Source: Pseudomonadota bacterium
Lineage (GTDB): Bacteria > Bdellovibrionota > UBA1018 > CAIMNF01
Assembly: GCA_027491115.1 (NCBI GenBank)
Contig: JAIXWV010000025.1
Location: 1-43,701 of the forward strand
Direction: 5' to 3'
Length of the DNA stretch: 43,701 nt
Below the pieces are notes generated by a model. That model had not been told where the DNA came from. It saw nothing but the letters and a program-made list of their open reading frames with translations, and ran no database searches. Numbering within the stretch: the stretch's first letter is position 1; every line of letters starts with the position of its first letter. This document shows positions 1-7,517 of this stretch, piece after piece. The position numbers were made by a program, and so were the translations under genes.

Positions 1-533
1 CGGATCAACGCGCGGACGAGATCGGCCGGGTGGCGGCTCTCGTAAAGCACATCACTGGCCAGGACGAAGTCGAACAGACCTTTGGATAACAGATTTTCAG
101 GAACCGGTGTGGTCCAATCCCAAGTCAGGTAATCCACTTTCACCTGGTTCAAGTCCGTGTTTTTCTCGAGCCAGTGTCCGGCATCCGGATGAAAATCCGC
201 CGCGGTCATGACCGCTCCAAGTTTTGCTCCCAGGATCGAGTTCAATCCCAATCCACAACCGACTTCGATGCCTCTTTTTTTCGAGAACAGGGATTTTTGC
301 TCACTCATGAAGAGCCCAAGCGCACGAGCGGAGGGCCAGACCGTGGCAAAGTAAGGGCAGAGATCGAGCAGACGCGTTTCTTCTTCCGGATTCGCCGGGG
401 GATAGGTTTTGCAGATTTCGTCGAGGGCCCGGTCCATGTCCCGGATCGACCAGAGATGGAGCGGAAACGTTCCGATCTTTTCGATCGTGGTGATCATATC
501 GTAGTCAATGAGGGGGACGGGAAGCGTTCTCAC
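1..533 (-). CDS. SAM-dependent methyltransferase, METTL21/Methyltransf_16-like (3' end outside window)
   Basis: I translated the reverse strand from the GTG at 533; the reading frame stays open to base 1, so the C-terminus is missing. Visible motifs are PYFATVWPSARALG (the entry to the Rossmann core in this family), EVGCGLGLNS (SAM-binding motif I), an acidic DFHPDAG strand end, a WDW segment, and FDFVLASDVLYE (post-motif II/III). This set is typical of small protein- or small-molecule methyltransferases related to METTL21 and ETF-beta lysine methyltransferases; the substrate cannot be read from sequence. The GTG start lies 6 nt after a good -10 box (540-545) and has no Shine-Dalgarno, which implies a leaderless mRNA. 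An in-frame ATG at 497 is an alternative start. Divergent from the EamA gene. Confidence 0.75.
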   Translation of the reverse strand, partial: MRTLPVPLIDYDMITTIEKIGTFPLHLWSIRDMDRALDEICKTYPPANPEEETRLLDLCPYFATVWPSARALGLFMSEQKSLFSKKRGIEVGCGLGLNSILGAKLGAVMTAADFHPDAGHWLEKNTDLNQVKVDYLTWDWTTPVPENLLSKGLFDFVLASDVLYESRHPADLVRALI

Positions 534-539
534 TCCGTC

Positions 540-568
540 ATTGTAATGGAAAGGGCCTCCCGATACAA
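540..568 (-). promoter_or_regulatory. sigma-70-type promoter for the methyltransferase gene
   Basis: Reverse strand TTGTAT (563-568), 17-bp spacer, TACAAT (540-545). The -10 is followed after 6 nt by the GTG start. It is interleaved with an oppositely directed promoter on the same segment. Confidence 0.6.
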
Positions 569-569
569 A
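541..569 (+). promoter_or_regulatory. sigma-70-type promoter for the EamA transporter gene
   Basis: TTGTAA (541-546), 17-bp spacer, TACAAA (564-569), then 6 nt to the ATG at 576. Each hexamer overlaps the opposite element of the divergent promoter, so the two promoters occupy the same 30 bp. Confidence 0.55.
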
Positions 570-575
570 TGGAGC

Positions 576-1457
576 ATGGGATCTTTCCTGGTGGTTCTTT
601 CGGCTCTTGGATTTGCGACGCTCGGTATTTTCGGCAAGTTCGCCTACGATGCGGGGTTCGGGCGGAATGAAGCCCTCTTCTGGCGATTCGGCCTGTCGCT
701 ACCTTTTTTGGCGGTGTTGTTGGCAATGACCCGGTCCTTTCCGAAACGAGCCTCTCCGTTCCTGAAGGCTGTCGCTCTCGGGATGGTCGGAATCGGGGTC
801 GAGTCTTCTGTCTTTTTTGTCACCCTCGAGCGGCTCGGTGCCGCCCTGACCGGGATCTTTCTTTATCTGTATCCGGCATTCGTCGCCTTGATTTCGCATT
901 TCTTCCTGGGTGAACGCCTCAGTCGCGGAAAAGGGTGGGGCGTTGTGCTCGCCCTGATCGGTAGTGTCCTCACCGCAGGCGTGGTGGGGGGAGCTGCATC
1001 GGGAATGGTTTCTCCGCTCGAAGATCCGGTCGGGCTTGTGTTCGGGATCATCACCGGCGGGTGGTATGCGCTCTACATCCTTGCCGGGAACCGCCTGACC
1101 CGGGACGAGAACCCTCTGACCGTGAGTGCCGGTGTGACCTTGGGGAGTTTCATCACTTTTGCAGGCCTGACCGCGATCGGTGTCGGGCAAGGGGTTCCCT
1201 TCAACGGTGTATCGGGTCGTGAGTCCTGGATCGCAGTCGCAGGGCTGGCTCTTTTTGCCACTGTGCTTCCTTTCACCACCTTGTATGCGGGGATGAAACG
1301 AACCGGAGCAGTGAAGGCCTCGTTGCTCTCGACCCTCGAGCTGGTCTTCACGGTGATCCTCGCCGCGGTCTTTCTCGGTGAGAAATTGACACCTTGGCAA
1401 GGGGCGGGAGCGGTATTGATCCTACTTTCCGTTTTACTCGCCTCGATCCTTCGTTGA
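576..1457 (+). CDS. EamA/DMT-family 10-TM transporter
   Basis: 293 residues, almost wholly hydrophobic, in two EamA repeats of about 5 TM helices each (first repeat about residues 1-130, second about 145-290). The second repeat ends with the family's ELVFTVILAAVFLGEKLTPWQ segment and the first contains YLYPAFVALISHFFLGERLS, the matching half. The role is probably export or uptake of a small metabolite across the inner membrane; the substrate is unknown. The frame is open far upstream, but that stretch overlaps the opposing methyltransferase. The ATG at 576 sits 6 nt after a -10 box and is preferred; ATG 546 would lie inside the promoter. No Shine-Dalgarno is seen. Confidence 0.8.
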   Translation: MGSFLVVLSALGFATLGIFGKFAYDAGFGRNEALFWRFGLSLPFLAVLLAMTRSFPKRASPFLKAVALGMVGIGVESSVFFVTLERLGAALTGIFLYLYPAFVALISHFFLGERLSRGKGWGVVLALIGSVLTAGVVGGAASGMVSPLEDPVGLVFGIITGGWYALYILAGNRLTRDENPLTVSAGVTLGSFITFAGLTAIGVGQGVPFNGVSGRESWIAVAGLALFATVLPFTTLYAGMKRTGAVKASLLSTLELVFTVILAAVFLGEKLTPWQGAGAVLILLSVLLASILR

Positions 1458-1467
1458 AACTAGTACC

Positions 1468-3186
1468 ATGATCATTGATCCGCGCACAGGGTCGCATCCC
1501 GCTGTACGCTTCGAGCACCACCCCGCAGTGAGGGGTGAAATCTACCGTTTGAACGAGCGGGATTACCGTGACTCGATCATCGAAGAGACCGTCCGCAGGA
1601 CCATGAAGGACATGTCCGCTTCGGATCCCCGAATGCTTCTCGAGGAGACCCTCTATCTCGAGCGGGTCCGGGTGAAAAAATCCAGAGCCTCCTGGTTGAC
1701 CGCTCCCTACCTGGCCAGCCGGAACGACCGGGACCGGCAGTTCCTTTCGAGCATCCAGTCGGGAATGAGACAATCCGTCGGCTTGGAAGATCACCGAGAA
1801 CTGCTCCGTTCGTTCTCGGATCATTTCGCGACCGAGATCTGCGGCCATTTCGAGCCCGCGGTGTACGACCTCGCAATCCGGATGGTTCCTTGGATGTTCT
1901 CCTGGCTTCTGAATGCGGCGAGTGTGAAACGTTTCATGCCGTTCGGGATGAGCGAGAGTCTCCAGACCCGGCTCCGGGTTGTGGGAGAGGTGGACCAACT
2001 CCAGAAGCTTTCCAGAAAAGGCACCATCCTTCTGGTGCCCACGCACCTGAGCAACATCGACAGTCTGCTGGTGGGGTACGTGATCCACCTGATGTCCCTG
2101 CCTCCCTTCTGTTACGGTGCCGGTTTGAACCTCTTCAGTAATGCTGCATTGAGTTTTTCACTGTCCCGACTCGGGGCCTACACGGTGGACCGGCAGAAGT
2201 CGAGTTTGCTGTACAAGACCGCTCTCAAGAACTATTCGACCTCGATCCTGAAGCGCGGGATTCACAGTATCTTCTTTCCGGCCGGAGGTCGGGTCCGTTC
2301 CGGCGCGATCGAAAGCCACCTGAAACTCGGCTTGCTCGGAACCGCACTCCAAGCCCAGCTCGAGCGGTACCAGGAAGGGCTCCCGAATCCAGAGATTTAC
2401 ATTGTCCCCATGGTGATGAGTTACCCATTCGTCTTTGAAGCGTCCTCATTGATCGAGGACTACCTCGAGGCCTCGGGTAAACACCGCTTCATGCCGAACG
2501 ACGGTGGTGAGGATGTTCCACTGATCAAGACCCTGCGCTTTTTCTGGAAGCTGTTCGCGACCCGTTCCGAGATGTGGGTGCGGATCGGTCGGCCTTTGGA
2601 TGTTTTCGGCAACTTCGTCGATGAGGACGGGCATTCCATCGGCCCGAACGGGACCCGGATCGATCCGAGACGACTCCTGATGACGGAGGGTGAGATCAAG
2701 GCCGTTCCGCAAAGGGACCGGGAATACACCGGGATGCTCGGGCAGAAAATCTCGGACCGTTATCATGCTGAAAACATCGTGCTCAGCTCCCATCTGGTGG
2801 CTTACTCGCTTTTTTCAGCGCTCCGGAAGAATTATCCGTCTCTCGACCTGTTCCGGTTTCTGAGACTCTCGCGTGCCCAACGGGCCATCACCAAGGAACG
2901 CTTTTACGAAGAGGCCGAGGCCTGCTTCAAAATGGTGAAACACGCGGCCGATCAGGGCCGGTTGTTTCTTTCCACTTCGCTCCAGTGCGGGGATGTCCGG
3001 ATCTGGGTCGAAGACGGGATCCGTCAGCTCGGGTTGTTCCATGATGCCAAGGTCGTCCGGATGGATGAAGGGGCGGTTTCCACGGATGACATGAATTTGC
3101 TTTATTACTACCGCAATCGTTTGACCGGATACGGCTTCGGTTGTGAGATCTCGGGAGAGACGGATGAAAAAGGCTTTTTGGTCTGA
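1468..3186 (+). CDS. PlsB-like glycerol-3-phosphate/lysophospholipid acyltransferase
   Basis: 572 residues. The acyltransferase core carries the HX4D catalytic motif (THLSNIDS, about residues 192-198) and a SIFFPAGGRVRSG block (about 265-278) in the place of the FPEGTRS substrate-binding motif. The long N-terminal region (about 180 residues) and C-terminal region (about 200 residues) around a PlsC-type core resemble PlsB rather than the short PlsC enzymes. It probably transfers fatty acyl groups onto glycerol-3-phosphate or a lysolipid at the inner membrane. The stop overlaps the gpsA start by 23 nt, and gpsA makes glycerol-3-phosphate, which supports the substrate guess. It follows the EamA gene after 10 bp. 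Confidence 0.75.
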   Translation: MIIDPRTGSHPAVRFEHHPAVRGEIYRLNERDYRDSIIEETVRRTMKDMSASDPRMLLEETLYLERVRVKKSRASWLTAPYLASRNDRDRQFLSSIQSGMRQSVGLEDHRELLRSFSDHFATEICGHFEPAVYDLAIRMVPWMFSWLLNAASVKRFMPFGMSESLQTRLRVVGEVDQLQKLSRKGTILLVPTHLSNIDSLLVGYVIHLMSLPPFCYGAGLNLFSNAALSFSLSRLGAYTVDRQKSSLLYKTALKNYSTSILKRGIHSIFFPAGGRVRSGAIESHLKLGLLGTALQAQLERYQEGLPNPEIYIVPMVMSYPFVFEASSLIEDYLEASGKHRFMPNDGGEDVPLIKTLRFFWKLFATRSEMWVRIGRPLDVFGNFVDEDGHSIGPNGTRIDPRRLLMTEGEIKAVPQRDREYTGMLGQKISDRYHAENIVLSSHLVAYSLFSALRKNYPSLDLFRFLRLSRAQRAITKERFYEEAEACFKMVKHAADQGRLFLSTSLQCGDVRIWVEDGIRQLGLFHDAKVVRMDEGAVSTDDMNLLYYYRNRLTGYGFGCEISGETDEKGFLV

Positions 3187-4186
3187 TTCGAAAGTCGTGA
3201 TCCTCGGTGGAGGGAGTTTCGGTACGGTTTTGGCCAACCTGGCCGCGGCGAACTGTTCGCAGGTCACGGTCTATGTCCGTGCCGAAGATCAGGCCCGGGC
3301 CATGAACTCGACCCGGATGAATCCGAACTACCTCAAAGATCTCGTCCTCGATCCGAAAATCCGCGCGGTGAGTTCTTTTGAGAAAGCCTTCGAGTTCGAT
3401 CAAGATCTGGTCATTTTCGCATTCCCCTCTCATGCCACCCGCGAGCAGGCCAAGCTCGTCGCTCCTTTTTTGAAGGGGAGTGAGATCGTCCTGCATGCGA
3501 CCAAGGGCATCGAAGAGCAGAGCTTGAAGCGGATCTCGCAAGTTCTCGCGGAAGAGCTTCCGATCTTGAGAATCGGCGCCATTTCGGGCCCCAATCTTGC
3601 CGGAGAGATCGCCAAAGGCGAACCCGCGGCGACAGTGGTGGCCTCCCGGTTCGATGATGTGATCCGGGCCGGAGAAGCGGTGCTCGCCACCAACCTGTTC
3701 CGGGTTTACACCACCCACGACATCACAGGTGTCGAGTGGGGCGGGACGCTCAAGAACATTTTTGCCATCGCGAGCGGGATCCTCGAGAGCAAGGGCCTCG
3801 GGTGGAACATCCGCTCGTTTATGCTCTCACGGGCCCTGGCAGAGATGGTCCGGTTCGGAGTCGCCATGGGTGCCGAACCCGAGACGTTCCTCGGTCTGGC
3901 AGGCATGGGGGATCTGATCGCCACTTGCAGTTCGAATCAATCGAGGAACTTCCGGGTTGGATTCCACTTGGCCAAAGGGGAGACCCTCGAGGATGTGCTC
4001 CGCGAGCTCGGCCAGGTCGCGGAAGGGGTCAGGACCACCCGCATTGTGCGCGAGTTTTCAAAAAGCCGTGGAGTGGAAATGCCGATCACCGAGACCGTTT
4101 TCAGGATTCTGGAAGGGGAGTGGTCGGCCGACGAGGGGCTCCGGCATTTGATGACCCGCCCTCTCGTACAGGATGAAAGGACGTGA
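3164..4186 (+). CDS. gpsA: glycerol-3-phosphate dehydrogenase [NAD(P)+]
   Basis: 340 residues, full family length. The dinucleotide-binding loop GGGSFGTVLA lies near the N-terminus (about residues 12-21); SGPNLAGEIAKGEPAATVVAS and EWGGTLKNIFAIASGILESKGLG are the conserved catalytic blocks (the Lys of GGTLKN is catalytic), and GLAGMGDLIATC is also conserved. It reduces dihydroxyacetone phosphate to sn-glycerol-3-phosphate in the cytosol for phospholipid synthesis. The ATG at 3164 is chosen because GGGAGAG lies 5-11 nt upstream; a start at 3143 would be further inside the upstream gene. The 23-nt overlap with the acyltransferase gene implies translational coupling. Confidence 0.95.
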   Translation: MKKAFWSDSKVVILGGGSFGTVLANLAAANCSQVTVYVRAEDQARAMNSTRMNPNYLKDLVLDPKIRAVSSFEKAFEFDQDLVIFAFPSHATREQAKLVAPFLKGSEIVLHATKGIEEQSLKRISQVLAEELPILRIGAISGPNLAGEIAKGEPAATVVASRFDDVIRAGEAVLATNLFRVYTTHDITGVEWGGTLKNIFAIASGILESKGLGWNIRSFMLSRALAEMVRFGVAMGAEPETFLGLAGMGDLIATCSSNQSRNFRVGFHLAKGETLEDVLRELGQVAEGVRTTRIVREFSKSRGVEMPITETVFRILEGEWSADEGLRHLMTRPLVQDERT

Positions 4187-4188
4187 AC

Positions 4189-5226
4189 ATGGAAGGAACG
4201 ATCCAGGAACGTCTTCAGAATCTGCTCGGCTTCGAACCTCTCGCCGTTTTGTCGGTTCTCGGTGTGGCCGCCTATGCCTTTTACCGGATGGGGCTCCGGA
4301 ATGTGAGGGCCTCCCGTCACGAGACTCTCGGACGCTTGTTCCGCGAGCTCCTTTCGACTTATGTCCTCTTCGTGGTCTGCTGGGGAATCCAGTATCTCGT
4401 CCTGCACTTCTGGACGGATGCGGAGCGCTTCTATCCTTATGTCGGAGTCGCAGCGGTGGCATTTGGTGCCGCAGTGTTCGTCAGATCGGTCAAGATCATC
4501 GTTTTCGAGTACCTGTTTTTCAAGAGCATGACGGCTGGTGTCCCGGTGCTGCTCGTGAATCTCGTCACGCTGATCCTTTCGATTTTCATCGCCGCTTGGC
4601 TCTCGACCTCCGTCTTCGGAGTTCGCTGGGCCCCCTTGCTCGCGACCTCGGCGATTGTGTCGGTCGTCCTCGGTCTTGCCCTGCAAGACACTCTCGGTAA
4701 CCTCTTTGCGGGAGTGGCACTCCAGTTCGACAAACCCTACGAAATCGGCGATTGGATCGAAGTGCACGGCTCCGGGGGGCAGACCTTTGTCGGAGAAGTG
4801 CATGAGATCACCTGGCGCGCGACCATTCTTTACGGAGTGTTCGACGAGGTCCTGACCCTTCCGAACCGTCTGGTTGCCCAGAGCGAGGTGGCCAACTTTT
4901 CAGCCCGTAAGAAACCCATTTATCGTGGATTGAACGTGCTGCTGGATCCTGAATCGGACGAAGAGCAGGTGAAGTCCATACTCCGGAAGGTTCTGAAAGA
5001 GACCCATGGCGTTCTCCAGGGGCTTGACCACCTGGTGATGCTCCGCGACCTGAGCGAGCGCGGGGCCTTGTACCGTTTGTTTTACCCGATCACTCACTAC
5101 AATCTGCAGTTCATCATCGTGGACGAAATCCTGATGCGAGCCCAAGCCGAGTTCAAGAAGGCGGGGATCTCGGTTTCCAGGCTCCGAGTCGAGGTCGGGG
5201 ATCAGGCCCAGTCCCGCGGCGTGTAG
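4189..5226 (+). CDS. small-conductance mechanosensitive channel, MscS family
   Basis: 345 residues: four to five predicted TM helices in the first 170 residues, then the MscS beta domain. The pore-lining TM3 and the following loop are recognisable (SVVLGLALQDTLGNLFAG, then FDKPYEIGDWIEV), and the LPNRLVAQSEVANFS segment is typical. It releases solutes during hypo-osmotic shock. The ATG at 4189 has AAGGA 7 nt upstream, whereas the GTG at 4183 is too close to it. The gene starts 2 nt after gpsA, so it is probably in the same operon. Its 3' end overlaps the convergent hemF by 25 bp. Confidence 0.85.
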   Translation: MEGTIQERLQNLLGFEPLAVLSVLGVAAYAFYRMGLRNVRASRHETLGRLFRELLSTYVLFVVCWGIQYLVLHFWTDAERFYPYVGVAAVAFGAAVFVRSVKIIVFEYLFFKSMTAGVPVLLVNLVTLILSIFIAAWLSTSVFGVRWAPLLATSAIVSVVLGLALQDTLGNLFAGVALQFDKPYEIGDWIEVHGSGGQTFVGEVHEITWRATILYGVFDEVLTLPNRLVAQSEVANFSARKKPIYRGLNVLLDPESDEEQVKSILRKVLKETHGVLQGLDHLVMLRDLSERGALYRLFYPITHYNLQFIIVDEILMRAQAEFKKAGISVSRLRVEVGDQAQSRGV

Positions 5227-6092
5227 TACTCCCACATCTTCTCATGAACCGAGCCCGGCGAGGGGCGGTAGCGGTAGGTGTATTTGCAGCGCGCTGGCAA
5301 AGAGATCAAGATGGAGTCGATGCGTCCGTTTGTCTTGAGGCCGAACAGGGTCCCCCGGTCGTGGAGGAGGTTGAATTCCACATACCGACCCCGGCGGTGG
5401 AGCATGAAGTCCTCGTCTTCGGGGGTGTAGGTCTCGTTCATTCTTTTTTGGACGATCGGAAAGTAGGATTCGATGAAATGTTCCGAGAGTCCCCTGACGA
5501 ACTCCAGATCGGCTGCCGGATCTCCGCTCGAGTAGTGATCGAAGAAGATCCCTCCGACCCCACGCATCTCGATTCCCCGATGGGCGTTGTTGAAATAATC
5601 ATCACAAGTCCGCTTCATTTCCGCATAGCGGTCTCCGGCGGCTTGCTTCCAGACTCCGTGAAAATGGCGAAAGTCCTCTTCGTGCGGATAGTAGGGAGTC
5701 AGATCCGCTCCACCTCCGAACCAGAATCGATCCCCCTGATGGATCATCCGGAAGTTGGCGTGGACTGTGGGAACTTTCGGGTTCCGTGGATGCAGGATCA
5801 GCGAGATTCCAGCTGCCCAAAGCTCGTCGCCTGATCCTTGGAGGGCCGTGGCGAAGCGTGGATCGATTTTGCCTTCCACGCAGGACGTATTCACGCCCGC
5901 GTTCTCGAAAAGACCGCCTTCAAAGGCGCGGGTCAGGCCACCCCCTCCCGGATTTCCGGAATGGTCCAGTCGGTCCCACGGGTCTTCGATGATCCGGATG
6001 CCCGGATCCACACGTTTCATTTCCTCGGTGATCCGGTCTTGGAGGGCCCGGACATGGGTATGGAATCCGGCCTTCAGTCCGTCGAGATTCAT
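5202..6092 (-). CDS. hemF: oxygen-dependent coproporphyrinogen III oxidase
   Basis: 296 residues, the usual length. Diagnostic blocks are GGGLTRAFEGGLFENAGVN, HANFRMI, FGGGADLTPYYPHEEDFRHFH, and the C-terminal RGRYVEFNLLHDRGTLFGL. It converts coproporphyrinogen III to protoporphyrinogen IX with O2 in the cytosol, so the organism makes haem aerobically. The start codon overlaps the greB stop (ATGA), indicating translational coupling in a two-gene operon. The 3' end overlaps the convergent mechanosensitive channel gene. Confidence 0.95.
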   Translation of the reverse strand: MNLDGLKAGFHTHVRALQDRITEEMKRVDPGIRIIEDPWDRLDHSGNPGGGGLTRAFEGGLFENAGVNTSCVEGKIDPRFATALQGSGDELWAAGISLILHPRNPKVPTVHANFRMIHQGDRFWFGGGADLTPYYPHEEDFRHFHGVWKQAAGDRYAEMKRTCDDYFNNAHRGIEMRGVGGIFFDHYSSGDPAADLEFVRGLSEHFIESYFPIVQKRMNETYTPEDEDFMLHRRGRYVEFNLLHDRGTLFGLKTNGRIDSILISLPARCKYTYRYRPSPGSVHEKMWEYYTPRDWA

Positions 6093-6643
6093 TCCCCGAT
6101 CTCCTTGAATTCGATTTGCTTGATCTCGAGTTCTTCTTCTCCTTTGGGAGAACGGAACAGGACCACATCACCCGTCCGTTGACCGAGAAGGGTCTTGGCC
6201 AATGGGGAGATCCAGGAGATCCGTCCCCGGGCGGGATCGATCTCGTCGATTCCGACAATGGCTACGGTTTTTCGGGCTCCGGCTTCGTTTTCAAACGTCA
6301 CGGTGGCTCCAAAGGCGATCGTCGGCGAGCGGACTTGTGCAGGGTCGATGACCTCGGCGATCTCGAGACGCTTGGTGAGGAAGCGGATCCGGCGGTCGAT
6401 CTCGCGCAGGCGCTTTTTACCGTAGATGTAGTCGGCATTCTCGGAACGGTCCCCGTTGGACGCAGCCCACGCCACCACCTGGGTGAGGTCAGGGCGCGTC
6501 TTGTTCAGGAGGAGGTGCAACTCGTCCTTCAGCTTTGCGTGCCCTTTCGGGGTGATGTAGTTTTTCCGGACGGGGAGGGACTGCAATTCTGCATCGGGGG
6601 CGTCGTCCGCCCCGTCGTCTTCCCGTGTGAATGCCTTGCTCAT
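6089..6643 (-). CDS. greB: transcription elongation factor GreB-type
   Basis: 184 residues. An N-terminal coiled coil (about residues 30-105) carries the family block ASNGDRSENADYIYGKKRLREIDRRI with acidic residues at the tip, followed by the C-terminal FKBP-like domain ending ISWISPLAKTLLGQRTGDVV. GreB enters the RNA polymerase secondary channel and stimulates cleavage of backtracked RNA. About 28 N-terminal residues precede the usual start of the family (acidic, low complexity). First gene of greB-hemF; a CAGGGA sequence and a -10 box both lie close upstream. Confidence 0.9.
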   Translation of the reverse strand: MSKAFTREDDGADDAPDAELQSLPVRKNYITPKGHAKLKDELHLLLNKTRPDLTQVVAWAASNGDRSENADYIYGKKRLREIDRRIRFLTKRLEIAEVIDPAQVRSPTIAFGATVTFENEAGARKTVAIVGIDEIDPARGRISWISPLAKTLLGQRTGDVVLFRSPKGEEELEIKQIEFKEIGE

Positions 6644-6651
6644 GGTCCCTG

Positions 6652-6680
6652 AAGTTACGGCATGGAACTCGCAGAATCAA
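6652..6680 (-). promoter_or_regulatory. candidate promoter for greB-hemF
   Basis: Reverse strand TTGATT (6675-6680), 17-bp spacer, TAACTT (6652-6657), 8 nt before the greB ATG. The -10 is weak (3 of 6). Confidence 0.35.
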
Positions 6681-7060
6681 GGCGCATGGCGAAGAGGAAT
6701 TGTACCTCCCGTGAGACCGGGGATTTCCATGAGGCCCTTGCGGCCTTGCACCTGAGAAGGCTCGGTTGGAGGATCCTGGCAAGTCAGGTCCGTTACCGGG
6801 TCGGAGAGATCGACCTGGTGGCCGAGGAACCGCTTCCGGGTCGAGGGTGGGCCCTGGTTTTTGTCGAGGTCCGGAGTCGGGGCGGAGGATTCTGGGTGAG
6901 TCCTGAAGAAAGCGTAAAGGGCGTGAAGCTCATGCGACTCAGGCGTGCAGTTGCCCTGTATCTCGCGGGTTACCGGGGTCGGGCCTGTGAGGTCCGGATC
7001 GATCTCATCTCCTTCCGGGACGGGGAAATGAGTCATCTGCGGAACATCCGATCCGAATGA
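6662..7060 (+). CDS. yraN: YraN/UPF0102 family nuclease-like protein
   Basis: 132 residues. The conserved core reads GDFHEALAALHLRRLGWRILASQVRYRVGEIDLVA...LVFVEVRSR; the E, D (GEIDL) and ExR (FVEVR) residues form the Holliday-junction-resolvase-like fold's active-site set. The cellular role is not firmly known. It commonly sits beside rsmI, and here rsmI follows after one inverted gene. ATG 6662 is used; ATG 6686 is an alternative with a partial AAGG nearby. Divergent from greB with an 18-bp gap. Confidence 0.85.
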   Translation: MELAESRRMAKRNCTSRETGDFHEALAALHLRRLGWRILASQVRYRVGEIDLVAEEPLPGRGWALVFVEVRSRGGGFWVSPEESVKGVKLMRLRRAVALYLAGYRGRACEVRIDLISFRDGEMSHLRNIRSE

Positions 7061-7062
7061 AT

Positions 7063-7093
7063 AAAAAAACCCGGCCTCGGGGGAGAGGCCGGG
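7063..7093 (-). terminator. Rho-independent terminator of the STAS gene
   Basis: Reverse-strand RNA folds CCCGGCCTC/GAGGCCGGG (7070-7078 with 7085-7093) around a 6-nt loop and is followed by seven U residues (7063-7069). The + strand side has no U-tract, so it does not obviously serve yraN. Confidence 0.85.
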
Positions 7094-7116
7094 TCGGGGG
7101 CATCAACCGTGATCGC

Positions 7117-7485
7117 TCACTGGTTGATGACAGGTTTTCCGTTACGACGGGTGAGGCGTTCATCATCGTAGAAGTCGAACTGGTTCTCTTCGTCAAAAGC
7201 TTTGATGATCTTCTGGAACTCAGAGCGAACGCCACAGTACTTGGGTGTGATGTCCGTGTCGTGATGGATGGCCTTCAGGTTCTGCACGAACTGAGTGATT
7301 CCGCTGGATCCGACGAACTCGAGATTCTTCAGATTGAGAACGATATTTTTGGCAGCTTGGTCTTTCTTGTTGCGTTCGATCGCGGTGTTGATGATCTCGC
7401 ACACCTCGTCCTGGGTTTCATAGTCCACTTTTCCGTCGAGTGAGATGATGATGGATTCGGCATTTGTGTTGATTCGAGCTTTCAT
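7117..7485 (-). CDS. STAS-domain protein (anti-sigma-factor-antagonist-like)
   Basis: 122 residues, a single STAS domain: alternating beta/alpha pattern with IVLNLKNLEFVGSSGITQFV around residues 48-67. Ser60/Ser61 occupy the site phosphorylated in SpoIIAA-type antagonists, but the usual preceding Asp (DSSG) is Gly. The protein could be a partner-switch component or a general STAS adaptor; no kinase or sigma factor is nearby. A strong AAGGAG lies 6 nt upstream of the ATG, and the gene has its own strong terminator, so it is a monocistronic and probably well-expressed gene. Confidence 0.8.
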   Translation of the reverse strand: MKARINTNAESIIISLDGKVDYETQDEVCEIINTAIERNKKDQAAKNIVLNLKNLEFVGSSGITQFVQNLKAIHHDTDITPKYCGVRSEFQKIIKAFDEENQFDFYDDERLTRRNGKPVINQ

Positions 7486-7517
7486 TTTTTCTCCTTAAAA
7501 AGTAACCTCCAAACAGG

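Noticed and set aside
174-575. N-terminal extension of the EamA transporter by over 130 residues
   Set aside because: It runs antisense through the methyltransferase gene, has no EamA similarity or TM helices, and the promoter for EamA lies at 541-569.
699-1400. Long minus-strand ORF opposite EamA (233 residues)
   Set aside because: Composition is polar and low-complexity with no recognisable family; it is the shadow of the hydrophobic EamA frame.
7070-7093. Bidirectional terminator also serving yraN
   Set aside because: The plus-strand side lacks a U-tract after the stem; only the minus-strand transcript (STAS) has one.
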